Assembly: GCA_934122385.1 (NCBI GenBank)
Contig: CAKOWP010000066.1
Span: forward strand, 1 to 5,758
DNA: 5,758 nt
DNA from: an uncultured Clostridia bacterium
GTDB taxonomy: Bacteria; Bacillota; Clostridia; TANB77; CAG-508
Direction of reading: 5' to 3'
Part shown: in pieces, positions 1 through 5,651 of the stretch
How positions within the stretch are numbered: position 1 is the first letter of the stretch
Layout: each line of letters begins with the position of its first letter
Program-made: the position numbers and the translations under genes
The notes under the pieces: model-generated
Seen by the model: only the letters and a program-made list of their open reading frames with translations
Told to the model about the DNA's origin: nothing
The model's database searches: none

Positions 1-1449
1 TTCTGGTTCTTTATGATGGGTGGAGCAGCAAATGGACAAAATGGTGGAAAATCAATGTCATTTGGTAAGAGTAAAGCTAGAATGATGACACCAGCAGATA
101 GAAATAAAATTTCTTTTGACGATGTTGCTGGTGTTGATGAAGAAAAAGAAGAATTACAAGAAATTGTTGAATTTTTAAGAAATCCAAAGAAATTTACAGA
201 TATGGGAGCTAGAATACCAAAAGGTGTTTTATTAGTAGGTCAACCAGGAACTGGTAAAACATTACTTGCAAAAGCAGTTGCAGGTGAAGCTGGTGTACCA
301 TTCTTTATTATAAGTGGTTCAGACTTTGTTGAAATGTTCGTTGGTGTTGGTGCTTCAAGAGTTAGGGATTTATTTGAACAAGCAAAGAAAAATGCACCAT
401 GTATCATATTTATAGACGAAATTGATGCAGTTGGACGTCAAAGAGGTGCTGGTCTAGGCGGTGGACATGATGAAAGAGAACAAACATTAAACCAATTATT
501 AGTTGAAATGGATGGTTTCTCAGATAATGAAGGTGTTATTGTTTTAGCCGCAACAAATAGACCTGACGTATTAGACAAAGCTTTATTAAGAGCTGGAAGA
601 TTTGATAGACAAATAGTTGTTGGAGCTCCTGATGTTAAAGCAAGAGAGCAAATATTAGAAGTTCATTCTAGAAAGAAAAGATTAGCAGATGATGTTGACT
701 TAAAAGTAATTGCGAAAAATACATCTGGATTTGCAGGTGCAGACCTAGAAAATGTATTAAATGAAGCTGCATTACTTGCAGCAAGAAGAAATCTTACTGA
801 AATTGGAATGAAAGAAATTGAAGATGCTATGGTTAAAGTAACTATGGGACCTGAAAAGAAAACAAGGGTTAGAAGTGAAAAAGAAAATAGACTTGTATCA
901 TACCATGAAGCTGGTCACGCTGTAGTAAGTCATTACTTAGAAACACAGGACCCAGTACATCAAATATCAATTGTACCAAGAGGTATGGCTGGTGGTTATA
1001 CAATGTATAGACCAACAGAAGACAAAAACTTTATGTCAAAAACGGAAATGGAAGAAAACATTGTATCACTTTTAGGTGGTAGAGTTGCAGAAGCATTAAT
1101 ATTAAATGATGTTTCAACAGGTGCAAGTAATGATATAGAAAGAGCAACAAAAATTGCTAGAAGTATGGTTACAAAATATGGTATGAGTGAAAGAATAGGA
1201 ACATTAATGCTTGGTTCTGATCAAAGTGAAGTGTTCTTGGGTAGAGATTTTGCTCAATCTAAAGAATATTCAGAGGAAACAGCTGGTATAATAGATGAGG
1301 AAACAAAGGCTATTATTGATAAAGGCTATAACAGAGCAAAACGAATTCTTACTGACCATGTTGATAAATTACATGCGGTTGCTGCAGTTTTACTTGAAAA
1401 AGAAAAAATTGAAGCAGATGAATTTGAAAGGATTTTTGAAGGTGAATAA
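1..1449 (+). CDS. ftsH: ATP-dependent zinc metalloprotease FtsH, 5'-truncated by the window edge
   Basis: FtsH is a membrane-anchored hexameric AAA+ protease that unfolds and degrades membrane and short-lived cytosolic proteins. The frame is open from base 1, so the gene starts outside the window; 482 residues are visible, and family members usually have 600-650. The first visible residues (FWFFMMGG) look like the end of the second membrane helix, so helix 1 and the extracytoplasmic domain are missing. In order: Walker A GQPGTGKT (visible residues 80-87, bases 238-261), Walker B with IFIDEIDA (bases 406-429), the second region of homology with its arginine fingers in RAGRFDRQ (about 589-612), then the zinc site HEAGH (904-918) and a third ligand Asp in ASNDIE (codon 1132-1134). 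All catalytic residues are present. The C-terminus is short, ending FERIFEGE. Walker A has Gln where most FtsH proteins have Pro. An intrinsic terminator follows, so this is the last gene of its transcript. The identification is secure. Confidence 0.98.
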   Translation, partial: FWFFMMGGAANGQNGGKSMSFGKSKARMMTPADRNKISFDDVAGVDEEKEELQEIVEFLRNPKKFTDMGARIPKGVLLVGQPGTGKTLLAKAVAGEAGVPFFIISGSDFVEMFVGVGASRVRDLFEQAKKNAPCIIFIDEIDAVGRQRGAGLGGGHDEREQTLNQLLVEMDGFSDNEGVIVLAATNRPDVLDKALLRAGRFDRQIVVGAPDVKAREQILEVHSRKKRLADDVDLKVIAKNTSGFAGADLENVLNEAALLAARRNLTEIGMKEIEDAMVKVTMGPEKKTRVRSEKENRLVSYHEAGHAVVSHYLETQDPVHQISIVPRGMAGGYTMYRPTEDKNFMSKTEMEENIVSLLGGRVAEALILNDVSTGASNDIERATKIARSMVTKYGMSERIGTLMLGSDQSEVFLGRDFAQSKEYSEETAGIIDEETKAIIDKGYNRAKRILTDHVDKLHAVAAVLLEKEKIEADEFERIFEGE

Positions 1450-1473
1450 TTTTATAAATCATATATAGTTCAT

Positions 1474-1501
1474 AAAAGGATGGAGGAGACTTCATCTTTT
1501 T
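1474..1501 (+). terminator. Intrinsic terminator of ftsH
   Basis: AAAAG-g-ATGGA pairs with TTCAT-CTTTT around a six-base loop (GGAGAC), with one bulged G and one G·T pair, and the right arm runs into a T-tract at 1497-1501. It lies 25 bases after the ftsH stop. The stem is modest but the arrangement is that of a rho-independent terminator. Confidence 0.7.
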
Positions 1502-1541
1502 ATATATTAGGAAAGTCATATAACTTTCCTAATATATAAAA
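1498..1541. repeat. Perfect 19-bp inverted repeat (hairpin) downstream of ftsH
   Basis: Arms 1498-1516 and 1523-1541 are perfectly complementary around a six-base loop (CATATA); the inner core is AGGAAAGT/ACTTTCCT. Neither strand has a T-tract after the stem, so it is not a standard terminator. The T-run of the preceding ftsH terminator forms the base of its left arm. In RNA reading through, it would form a stable stem that could block 3' exonucleases and protect the ftsH message. That role is inference; the pairing is seen directly. Confidence 0.8.
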
Positions 1542-1773
1542 TTACATTGCACAGAAAATTTATTTTATAAATTTTCGCGCACGAACAAATTTACTGAAAA
1601 TTTCAATTTTTTTGAGTATGATAAAAAGTAGAGTTAAGACTGAAAATTGAAAATTTTCAGATTTGTTCTATATGTGTGAATAATAAAACTGTATTTTGGT
1701 CACATTCGAATTATATTCAAAATTTCATTCACAGGTATTTTAGGGATTTTCCTTACTGAACTGTAACACAAAA
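1542..1773. other. Structured AT-rich intergenic stretch with no convincing gene
   Basis: No open frame here has a start codon with a ribosome binding site. It holds several inverted repeats. One is a 10-bp perfect hairpin, 1554-1563/1567-1576 (GAAAATTTAT with a TTT loop). Another is a long imperfect hairpin, 1583-1611/1642-1668, where GAACAAAT, CTGAAAAT and CAATTTT segments on the left pair with the right side, with small bulges. A third is a local hairpin, 1640-1647/1653-1660 (CTGAAAAT/ATTTTCAG), that competes with the long one for the same bases. The isolated CGCGC at 1576-1580 stands out in the AT-rich background. It could be a small RNA, a leader, or a decayed repeat; nothing in the sequence decides between these. 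Confidence 0.5.
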
Positions 1774-1818
1774 CTAGATATTTTTGGAGTTATATTCCTA
1801 AAATATCTAGATTTTTCT
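1774..1818 (+). terminator. Terminator-like hairpin just upstream of the ATPase gene
   Basis: CTAGATATTTT (1774-1784) pairs perfectly with AAAATATCTAG (1800-1810). After one T·T mismatch the stem continues with GGA (1786-1788) against TCC (1796-1798). The stem is followed by ATTTTTCT. This fits a rho-independent terminator reading on the plus strand. Since ftsH already has a terminator some 270 bases upstream, this one either ends a separate small transcript from the gap or insulates the ATPase gene from read-through. The 11-bp outer arm is AT-rich, which lowers terminator strength. Confidence 0.55.
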
Positions 1819-1830
1819 ATCAAATAGTTG

Positions 1831-1836
1831 TATAAT
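1831..1836 (+). promoter_or_regulatory. Possible -10 box for the ATPase gene
   Basis: TATAAT matches the sigma-A -10 consensus exactly and is directly preceded by TG. No good -35 hexamer lies 16-18 bases upstream, where the terminator-like stem sits. Transcription would start near 1843 and leave a leader of only about 14 bases that just holds the ribosome binding site. In such AT-rich DNA a chance match is possible. Confidence 0.3.
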
Positions 1837-1844
1837 ATATTAAA

Positions 1845-1852
1845 GAGGTGAG
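1845..1852 (+). promoter_or_regulatory. Ribosome binding site that fixes the ATPase start at ATG 1857
   Basis: GAGGTGAG is a good anti-16S match ending four bases before ATG 1857. A GTG at 1848 is in frame and would add three residues, but it lies inside this Shine-Dalgarno sequence, so 1857 is the better start. Confidence 0.75.
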
Positions 1853-1856
1853 TATA

Positions 1857-3122
1857 ATGGATAAATATAAAAAAAGAACAATAGAAAAAAGTTTAAATTC
1901 TTTAATTGACAAATGTCCAGTAATAATGATAGCAGGGCCCCGTCAAGTGGGAAAGACAACACTATTAAATCATTTGAAGGCAACATCTAAAAAGAAAATT
2001 AATTATATTTCATTTGACAATGTTTTGTTGCGTACTCAGGCCCAAGAAGATCCAGAATTATTTTTAAGGACATATGAAACACCAATAATAATAGATGAAT
2101 TTCAATATGTACCAGAATTATTATCATATATAAAAATAAAAGTAGATAATGCAAGAGAAAACGAAATGTTTGGGGATGGTACAGAAGTTGGAACAATGTA
2201 TTATTTGACAGGCTCACAAGTTTTTCAAACAATGAAAAATGTAAGTGAAAGTCTTGCTGGAAGGATAGGCATATTAGATTTATTTGGATTTTCAACTAGA
2301 GAATTAAATAATGAAAAAGAGGATATATTTATTCCAGATATTAAGTTACTAAAGAAAAAAGAAAAGCTAAAAAATTTACCGACATTAAGCATATTTGAAC
2401 GAATTATTAATGGTAGTTTCCCAGAAGTAAATTCTGCAAGTGGTAGAAATAGAGAGCAGTTTTATGAAACATATATAAGGACATATCTTGAAAGAGATAT
2501 TAGAGAACTTATAAATATAAAAGATGAAGCAAAATTTGTGAAATTTATAACATCAGTTGCGGCAAGAACAGCACAAGAATTTAATGCTTATGAAATTTCT
2601 AAAGATGTTGGAGTTGATAGCAAAACTATAGATGAATGGATATCAGTATTAAAAAATACGCATCTTGTGTATATGCTACAATCATATTCTAATAATAATA
2701 TAAAAAAAGCAGTAAAAAAACCAAAGCTTTATTTTATGGATACAGGTCTAGCTTGCTATTTAACAGGATATTTAAGTGCAGAAACTCTTGAAAAGAGTGC
2801 ATATAATGGTGCGATATTTGAAACATATATAGTTTCAGAAATTATTAAATCTTTTACTAATAATGGAATTGACCCTAGAAGTAGATTGTATTATTATAGA
2901 GATACTAATCAAAAAGAAATTGATTTATTAATTTTTAATGATAATACAGTTTATCCTGTTGAGATTAAGAAATCAGCTAATCCAGGAAAAGTTGCAATTA
3001 AGAACTTTGATGTTGTTAAAAAATTCGGGTGTACGGTTGGTAATGGAACTGTTTTGTGTATGATGGAGAATATTATGCCAATAGATGAAAGTAATTATTA
3101 TGTACCAATTGAATATATTTAA
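1857..3122 (+). CDS. AAA_14/DUF4143-type ATPase of unknown function
   Basis: This 421-residue protein has the layout of the COG1373-like ATPases. The N-terminal P-loop domain has Walker A GPRQVGKTT (residues 27-35) and Walker B IIIDEFQYVPEL (77-88). These are followed by YYLTGSQ (115-121) and SESLAGRIGIL, a hallmark stretch of the family. A winged-helix-like middle is suggested by EISKDVGVDSKTIDEWISVL. The C-terminal DUF4143 part has a PD-(D/E)XK-like pattern: FETYIVSEI (Glu322), KEID (Asp356) and VEIKKS (Glu369, Lys371). These residues would be compatible with a nuclease-fold active site, but activity in this family is not established. No signal peptide or membrane helix is seen, so it is probably cytosolic. 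It is transcribed alone, with terminator-like hairpins on both sides and a convergent neighbour. Such genes are patchily distributed, often in several copies per genome. Family assignment is firm; the cellular role is unknown. Confidence 0.9.
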   Translation: MDKYKKRTIEKSLNSLIDKCPVIMIAGPRQVGKTTLLNHLKATSKKKINYISFDNVLLRTQAQEDPELFLRTYETPIIIDEFQYVPELLSYIKIKVDNARENEMFGDGTEVGTMYYLTGSQVFQTMKNVSESLAGRIGILDLFGFSTRELNNEKEDIFIPDIKLLKKKEKLKNLPTLSIFERIINGSFPEVNSASGRNREQFYETYIRTYLERDIRELINIKDEAKFVKFITSVAARTAQEFNAYEISKDVGVDSKTIDEWISVLKNTHLVYMLQSYSNNNIKKAVKKPKLYFMDTGLACYLTGYLSAETLEKSAYNGAIFETYIVSEIIKSFTNNGIDPRSRLYYYRDTNQKEIDLLIFNDNTVYPVEIKKSANPGKVAIKNFDVVKKFGCTVGNGTVLCMMENIMPIDESNYYVPIEYI

Positions 3123-3150
3123 AAATAATTTAGATATTTATGTTGATGAA

Positions 3151-3194
3151 ATTATAAAAAGTTATTTCTTATTTGCGAAATAACTTTTTATAAT
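3151..3194. terminator. Bidirectional terminator between convergent genes
   Basis: Arms 3151-3168 and 3177-3194 form a perfect 18-bp stem with an eight-base loop (TTATTTGC). Each arm carries a run of five A or T, so a T-rich 3' flank appears on either strand. It lies between the ATPase gene (stop at 3120-3122) and the minus-strand membrane protein gene, whose stop codon and last sense codon fall in the right arm. It probably serves both genes. Confidence 0.8.
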
Positions 3195-3694
3195 ATTTTA
3201 AACCATATTTTTCTTTTTATAAATTTAAAAAATTCTGATATATTGCCTTTAGTAAATGTTGTTTTGTCTAATAAAAAGGCGTGACTTTTATCTATATAAA
3301 GGTAGAAAAAATCTTTTGTTTCGTATATTTTATACAATTGCCAATATTTTACCTTTTCTAAATTTTTAGTATCCGAAATAGTAAAATATTTTTCATAAAA
3401 TTTGAATGTAAATTCTTTTTCTTTTTCGAACTTTTCTGTTTTTAATTCTTTTTTTATTAATGTTATTGGATGAAAGAATCTGTAAAAACAGAAAATGAAT
3501 AATGCAACTAGTAATATGAGTCCTGTTAGTTTATTTTTATATTGAAAATTTACAATAATACAAAAACAAATAAATAAGATTGTTACTATAGTAGTAAAAG
3601 TGTATCTATTTCCAAATTTATTTTGATGGAATTGTAAATATTTTGAATATGTTTCTTTGGTATATTTTGTTTTATTTTTATATAATACTTTCAT
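3188..3694 (-). CDS. Small two-helix membrane protein, YcxB-like
   Basis: This protein has 168 residues. The N-terminal segment is polar and rich in Lys and Tyr (1-30). Two hydrophobic helices follow, about residues 32-50 and 55-73, separated by a short KNK turn, and then a soluble C-terminal domain (about 80-168). The C-terminal part, with FTFKFYEKYFTI, a YWQLYKIYETKDFFYLYI stretch and LLDKTTF, follows the pattern of the YcxB-like C-terminal domain (a Firmicute family of unknown function): an alternating beta pattern, a Tyr-containing 'Y..l.ki.et.d.fyl' strand, and a closing amphipathic helix. I infer that it sits in the cytoplasmic membrane with both ends inside. The start is supported by AAGGAG at 3701-3706 (minus strand), six bases before the ATG, and by an extended -10 promoter just upstream. 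It is a single-gene transcript, divergent from rpsU and convergent with the ATPase. The gene is likely real; the family call is by recollection of pattern and is moderate. Confidence 0.8.
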   Translation of the reverse strand: MKVLYKNKTKYTKETYSKYLQFHQNKFGNRYTFTTIVTILFICFCIIVNFQYKNKLTGLILLVALFIFCFYRFFHPITLIKKELKTEKFEKEKEFTFKFYEKYFTISDTKNLEKVKYWQLYKIYETKDFFYLYIDKSHAFLLDKTTFTKGNISEFFKFIKRKIWFKIL

Positions 3695-3717
3695 TTTTGG
3701 CTCCTTATATTGTAAGT

Positions 3718-3726
3718 ATTATATCA
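3718..3726 (-). promoter_or_regulatory. Extended -10 promoter of the YcxB-like gene
   Basis: Read on the minus strand this is TGATATAAT, a perfect TGnTATAAT extended -10, about 25 bases before the ATG. The -35 position (3741-3746, TTTCAA on the minus strand) is weak, as is common with extended -10 promoters, and lies inside a 12-bp palindrome. Confidence 0.6.
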
Positions 3727-3733
3727 TATGAAG

Positions 3734-3771
3734 TTCAAATTTGAAAGATATAAAAAAATAAAACTTTCAAA
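3734..3771. promoter_or_regulatory. Inverted repeats between divergent promoters, possible operator
   Basis: TTCAAATTTGAA (3734-3745) is a perfect 12-bp palindrome over the -35 region of the minus-strand promoter. Part of it, TTTGAAAG (3740-3747), is repeated in inverted form as CTTTCAAA (3764-3771), which abuts the rpsU -35 box. A dimeric regulator could bind both and touch both promoters. Short AT-rich palindromes also arise by chance. Confidence 0.3.
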
Positions 3772-3774
3772 CTA

Positions 3775-3804
3775 TTGACAATTTACCCCATAATAATGTA
3801 TAAT
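3775..3804 (+). promoter_or_regulatory. rpsU: Sigma-A-type promoter of rpsU
   Basis: TTGACA (3775-3780) and TATAAT (3799-3804) are both exact consensus hexamers, separated by 18 bases. The expected start near 3811 leaves a leader of about 60 bases ahead of rpsU. This is the strongest promoter in the window, fitting a ribosomal protein gene. Confidence 0.9.
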
Positions 3805-3874
3805 GAGTAACGTATATAGGATAAGAAAAAAATCCCAAATACATTCTCGTATGACCGGAAGGAGGGGAATATAA

Positions 3875-4045
3875 ATGTCAGAAATCAAAGTTAATAATGG
3901 AAATATAGAAGATGCCTTAAAAAGGTTTAAAAGACAATGTGCTCGTAACGGAGTTTTACAAGAAGTTCGTAAAAGAGAACACTATGAAAAACCAAGTGTA
4001 AAAAGAAAGAAAAAATCAGAGGCAGCAAGAAAAAGAAAATTTTAA
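3875..4045 (+). CDS. rpsU: Small ribosomal subunit protein bS21
   Basis: This 56-residue protein begins MSEIKVNNGNIEDALKRFKR and ends in a very basic tail with KKSEAARKRKF, the classic S21 pattern. S21 sits on the 30S platform near the anti-Shine-Dalgarno region of 16S rRNA and helps in translation initiation. The length is normal for Firmicutes (about 55-60). The ribosome binding site AAGGAGG (3859-3865) is near-perfect, nine bases before the ATG, and a consensus promoter and a downstream terminator enclose the gene, so it is probably monocistronic. In many Firmicutes rpsU is followed by yqeY; here the next gene is ymfF. The gene is too short for a 75-codon ORF cut-off but is unmistakable. 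Confidence 0.97.
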   Translation: MSEIKVNNGNIEDALKRFKRQCARNGVLQEVRKREHYEKPSVKRKKKSEAARKRKF

Positions 4046-4055
4046 TTACATAGTG

Positions 4056-4106
4056 AAAGGTGGAAGTTTATATGGTAGTAGTATATCTAGAACTTCTGCC
4101 TTTTTT
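4056..4106 (+). terminator. Intrinsic terminator of rpsU
   Basis: AAAGGTGGAAGTT (4056-4068) pairs along all 13 positions with AACTTCTGCCTTT (4091-4103), including two G·T pairs, and a run of six T (4101-4106) follows. The 22-base loop contains a smaller AT-rich pairing. It starts 10 bases after the rpsU stop. Confidence 0.85.
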
Positions 4107-4134
4107 GTATTAAAAAAATTTTTTGGGATAAAAT
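4105..4134 (+). promoter_or_regulatory. Possible promoter of the ymfF-ymfH operon
   Basis: TTGTAT (4105-4110) and TAAAAT (4129-4134) are spaced by 18 bases; the -10 matches five of six positions and the -35 only three. It lies just after the rpsU terminator, where a promoter for ymfF is expected. A start near 4141 would place the hairpin 4151-4179 in the 5' leader. The match is weak. Confidence 0.3.
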
Positions 4135-4150
4135 AGAAATGGAAATAAAA

Positions 4151-4179
4151 AGGGATTGGAGACCCGTCCCCCAATCCCT
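4151..4179. repeat. G/C-rich hairpin upstream of ymfF sharing a core with the ymfF-ymfH repeat
   Basis: AGGGATTGG (4151-4159) pairs perfectly with CCAATCCCT (4171-4179) around an 11-base C-rich loop. On the minus strand the stem is followed by TTTTTATTT, so it could end antisense transcription; on the plus strand it would be a leader hairpin about 25 bases before the ymfF ribosome binding site. On the minus strand, the stretch from 4174 down to 4160 reads TTGGGGGACGGGTCT. This matches 13 of 15 positions with TTTGGGGACGGTTCT in the arms of the 5494-5628 element. Its G/C content contrasts sharply with the surroundings. Confidence 0.65.
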
Positions 4180-4222
4180 AAAAAATTTGATATAGAAATG
4201 CAAAAGAAGGGAATGATAATTA

Positions 4223-5491
4223 GTGGAATATAAACAAATCGAGATAAAAAAAGGAATCAAACTTCATACAATTAAAACTGAAAAGTTCAAAACGAATTTG
4301 ATTGCAATAATGCTAACAACAAAATTAGACAGAGAAAATGTTACAAAAAACGCGTTAATACCAGCGGTTTTAAGAAGAGGTACAAAGAACTTAACAACAC
4401 AAGAAGAAATCAATAAAAAGTTAGAAGAGATGTATGGAGCAAGTTTGGACTGTGGACTTGATAAAACAGGAGATAATCAGGTTTTAAAATTTTATATAGA
4501 AACAGTAAATGATGAATTTTTACCACAAGAAGCGGAAAATATGTTGAAAATATCTTTAGAAAAGATATTTGAATTTGTATTTAATCCATATCTAGAAAAT
4601 GGATGTTTCAAGAAAGAATATGTGGAACAGGAAAAAGAAAATATAAAACAAATTATAGATGGAAAGATAGATAACAAGGCAAGATATTCACTAGATAGAT
4701 GTATAGAAGAAATGTACAAAGACCAGCCATATGGTCTCTATAAATATGGATATGTAGAAGATATGAAAGACATTAATGAAAAAAATCTATATGAATATTA
4801 TCAACAATTAATAGATGAATGTAAAATTGATATTTTTGTATCTGGAATAATAGACGAGGAAACTGAAAATATAATAAAAAATAATGAAAACATTATTAAA
4901 TTAAAAGATAGAGAACCACAATATAATGAGCCTGAAATTATAGCAAAAAAATCAGAGAAAGAGAATGATGTTCAAGAATCAATGGATGTAACACAGGGAA
5001 AACTTATTATTGGAATGGATTTAGACATTGATGACGACAATTTAAGATTTGATGTAATGATTTATAATAGTATTTTTGGTGGAAGTGCAAATTCAAAATT
5101 ATTCCAAAATGTTCGTGAAAAGGCAAGCCTTGCATATACAGCAAGTTCAAGTTATTATAGATTTAAAAATAACATTTTTATTAATTGCGGAATTGAAATC
5201 AAAAACTATGAAAAAGCAGTAGAAATAATAAAACAACAGATTGAAGATATGAAAAAAGGTGATTTCACAGATGAAGAGGTTGAAAATGCTAAAAAAGGAA
5301 TAATAGCATCAATTAAAACAATTGATGATGAACAGGATACTGAAATAACATATTTCTTTAGTCAAGAGTTATCAAAGAGTAAGTGTAATATTGAACAATA
5401 TATGCAGAGAATATCTGAGGTTACTAAAGAAAAGGTTGTTGACGTTGCTAATAAGGTTAGTATTGATACTGTATATTTCTTGAAAGATTAA
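4223..5491 (+). CDS. ymfF: M16-like peptidase subunit YmfF (EF-P modification-associated), catalytically incomplete
   Basis: This 422-residue protein has an insulinase (M16) two-lobe fold pattern. The N-terminal lobe has FKTNLIAIML (22-31) and NALIPAVLRRGTKNL (43-57). In active M16 enzymes the second stretch carries the zinc motif HxxEH; here it has none, so this subunit should not hold the metal. The segment KKLEEMYGASLD is typical of the YmfF group. The C-terminal lobe keeps the substrate-binding Arg/Tyr pair in LFQNVREKASLAY (Arg298, Tyr305). Such subunits act with an HxxEH-bearing partner, here the next gene. In Bacillus subtilis the pair (also named YfmF/YfmH in databases) is associated with 5-aminopentanol modification of elongation factor P; the exact reaction is not clear. 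No signal peptide is seen. The start is GTG 4223: an in-frame TAA lies two codons upstream, the next ATG is at residue 30, and AGAAGGGA (4205-4212) is a usable ribosome binding site. Confidence 0.9.
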   Translation: MEYKQIEIKKGIKLHTIKTEKFKTNLIAIMLTTKLDRENVTKNALIPAVLRRGTKNLTTQEEINKKLEEMYGASLDCGLDKTGDNQVLKFYIETVNDEFLPQEAENMLKISLEKIFEFVFNPYLENGCFKKEYVEQEKENIKQIIDGKIDNKARYSLDRCIEEMYKDQPYGLYKYGYVEDMKDINEKNLYEYYQQLIDECKIDIFVSGIIDEETENIIKNNENIIKLKDREPQYNEPEIIAKKSEKENDVQESMDVTQGKLIIGMDLDIDDDNLRFDVMIYNSIFGGSANSKLFQNVREKASLAYTASSSYYRFKNNIFINCGIEIKNYEKAVEIIKQQIEDMKKGDFTDEEVENAKKGIIASIKTIDDEQDTEITYFFSQELSKSKCNIEQYMQRISEVTKEKVVDVANKVSIDTVYFLKD

Positions 5492-5493
5492 AA

Positions 5494-5628
5494 TGTCGCT
5501 TTGGGGACGGTTCTGTTTGAGACATTTTGGTAAAAAATGGTATTGGTGGTAAACGTTGGTACTAAAGTAATACAGCGAATGTCTTATTATGAACAAATGT
5601 CTCAAACAGAACCGTCCCCAAACGGACA
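5494..5628. repeat. 135-base palindromic REP/MITE-like element between ymfF and ymfH
   Basis: The arms 5500-5527 and 5595-5622 are perfect 28-bp inverted copies with the core TTTGGGGACGGTTCTG and then TTTGAGACATTT. After a two-base mismatch (GC against CG) the pairing resumes with TGTC (5494-5497) against GACA (5625-5628), which defines likely ends. The 67-base interior has no coding capacity. The element begins two bases after the ymfF stop and ends 23 bases before ymfH. There is no T-tract after the stem, so it should not terminate well on the plus strand. From memory, GGGGACGG(T/G)TCT palindromes recur in clostridial genomes and can accompany REP-associated tyrosine (Y1) transposases; none is encoded here, so any mobility would be in trans. 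Confidence 0.85.
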
Positions 5629-5651
5629 AAAAAGAGAATAGGAGTGAGAAA

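Noticed and set aside
1625..1756. Plus-strand open stretch of 44 codons with an ICSIC motif in the ftsH-ATPase gap
   Set aside because: No ATG, no ribosome binding site, and a length expected by chance; the two Cys are not enough to claim a small protein or a gene remnant.
1848..1856. GTG at 1848 as the start of the ATPase gene
   Set aside because: It lies inside the Shine-Dalgarno sequence GAGGTGAG and would itself have no ribosome binding site at proper distance; ATG 1857 fits better.
1999..2295. Minus-strand 98-codon frame inside the ATPase gene
   Set aside because: Low-complexity Leu/Ile-rich translation antisense to a clearly conserved coding region; no supporting start signals.
4111..4126. 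A-run followed by T-run after the rpsU terminator, as a further terminator
   Set aside because: AAAAAAATTTTTT is self-complementary but has no loop or G/C pairs; it is better seen as the spacer of a weak promoter or simple AT-rich sequence.
4492..4719. Minus-strand 75-codon frame inside ymfF
   Set aside because: Antisense shadow of a conserved gene, Ser/Phe/Ile-rich from AT-rich complement; no family resemblance.
5489..5493. Target-site duplication flanking the 5494-5628 element
   Set aside because: AAA is present on both sides, but three A in an AT-rich genome carries no weight, and the exact element ends are uncertain.
5372..5629. Minus-strand 85-codon frame over the end of ymfF and the palindromic element
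   Set aside because: It runs through both arms of the repeat and into antisense of ymfF; composition and lack of a ribosome binding site argue against a gene.
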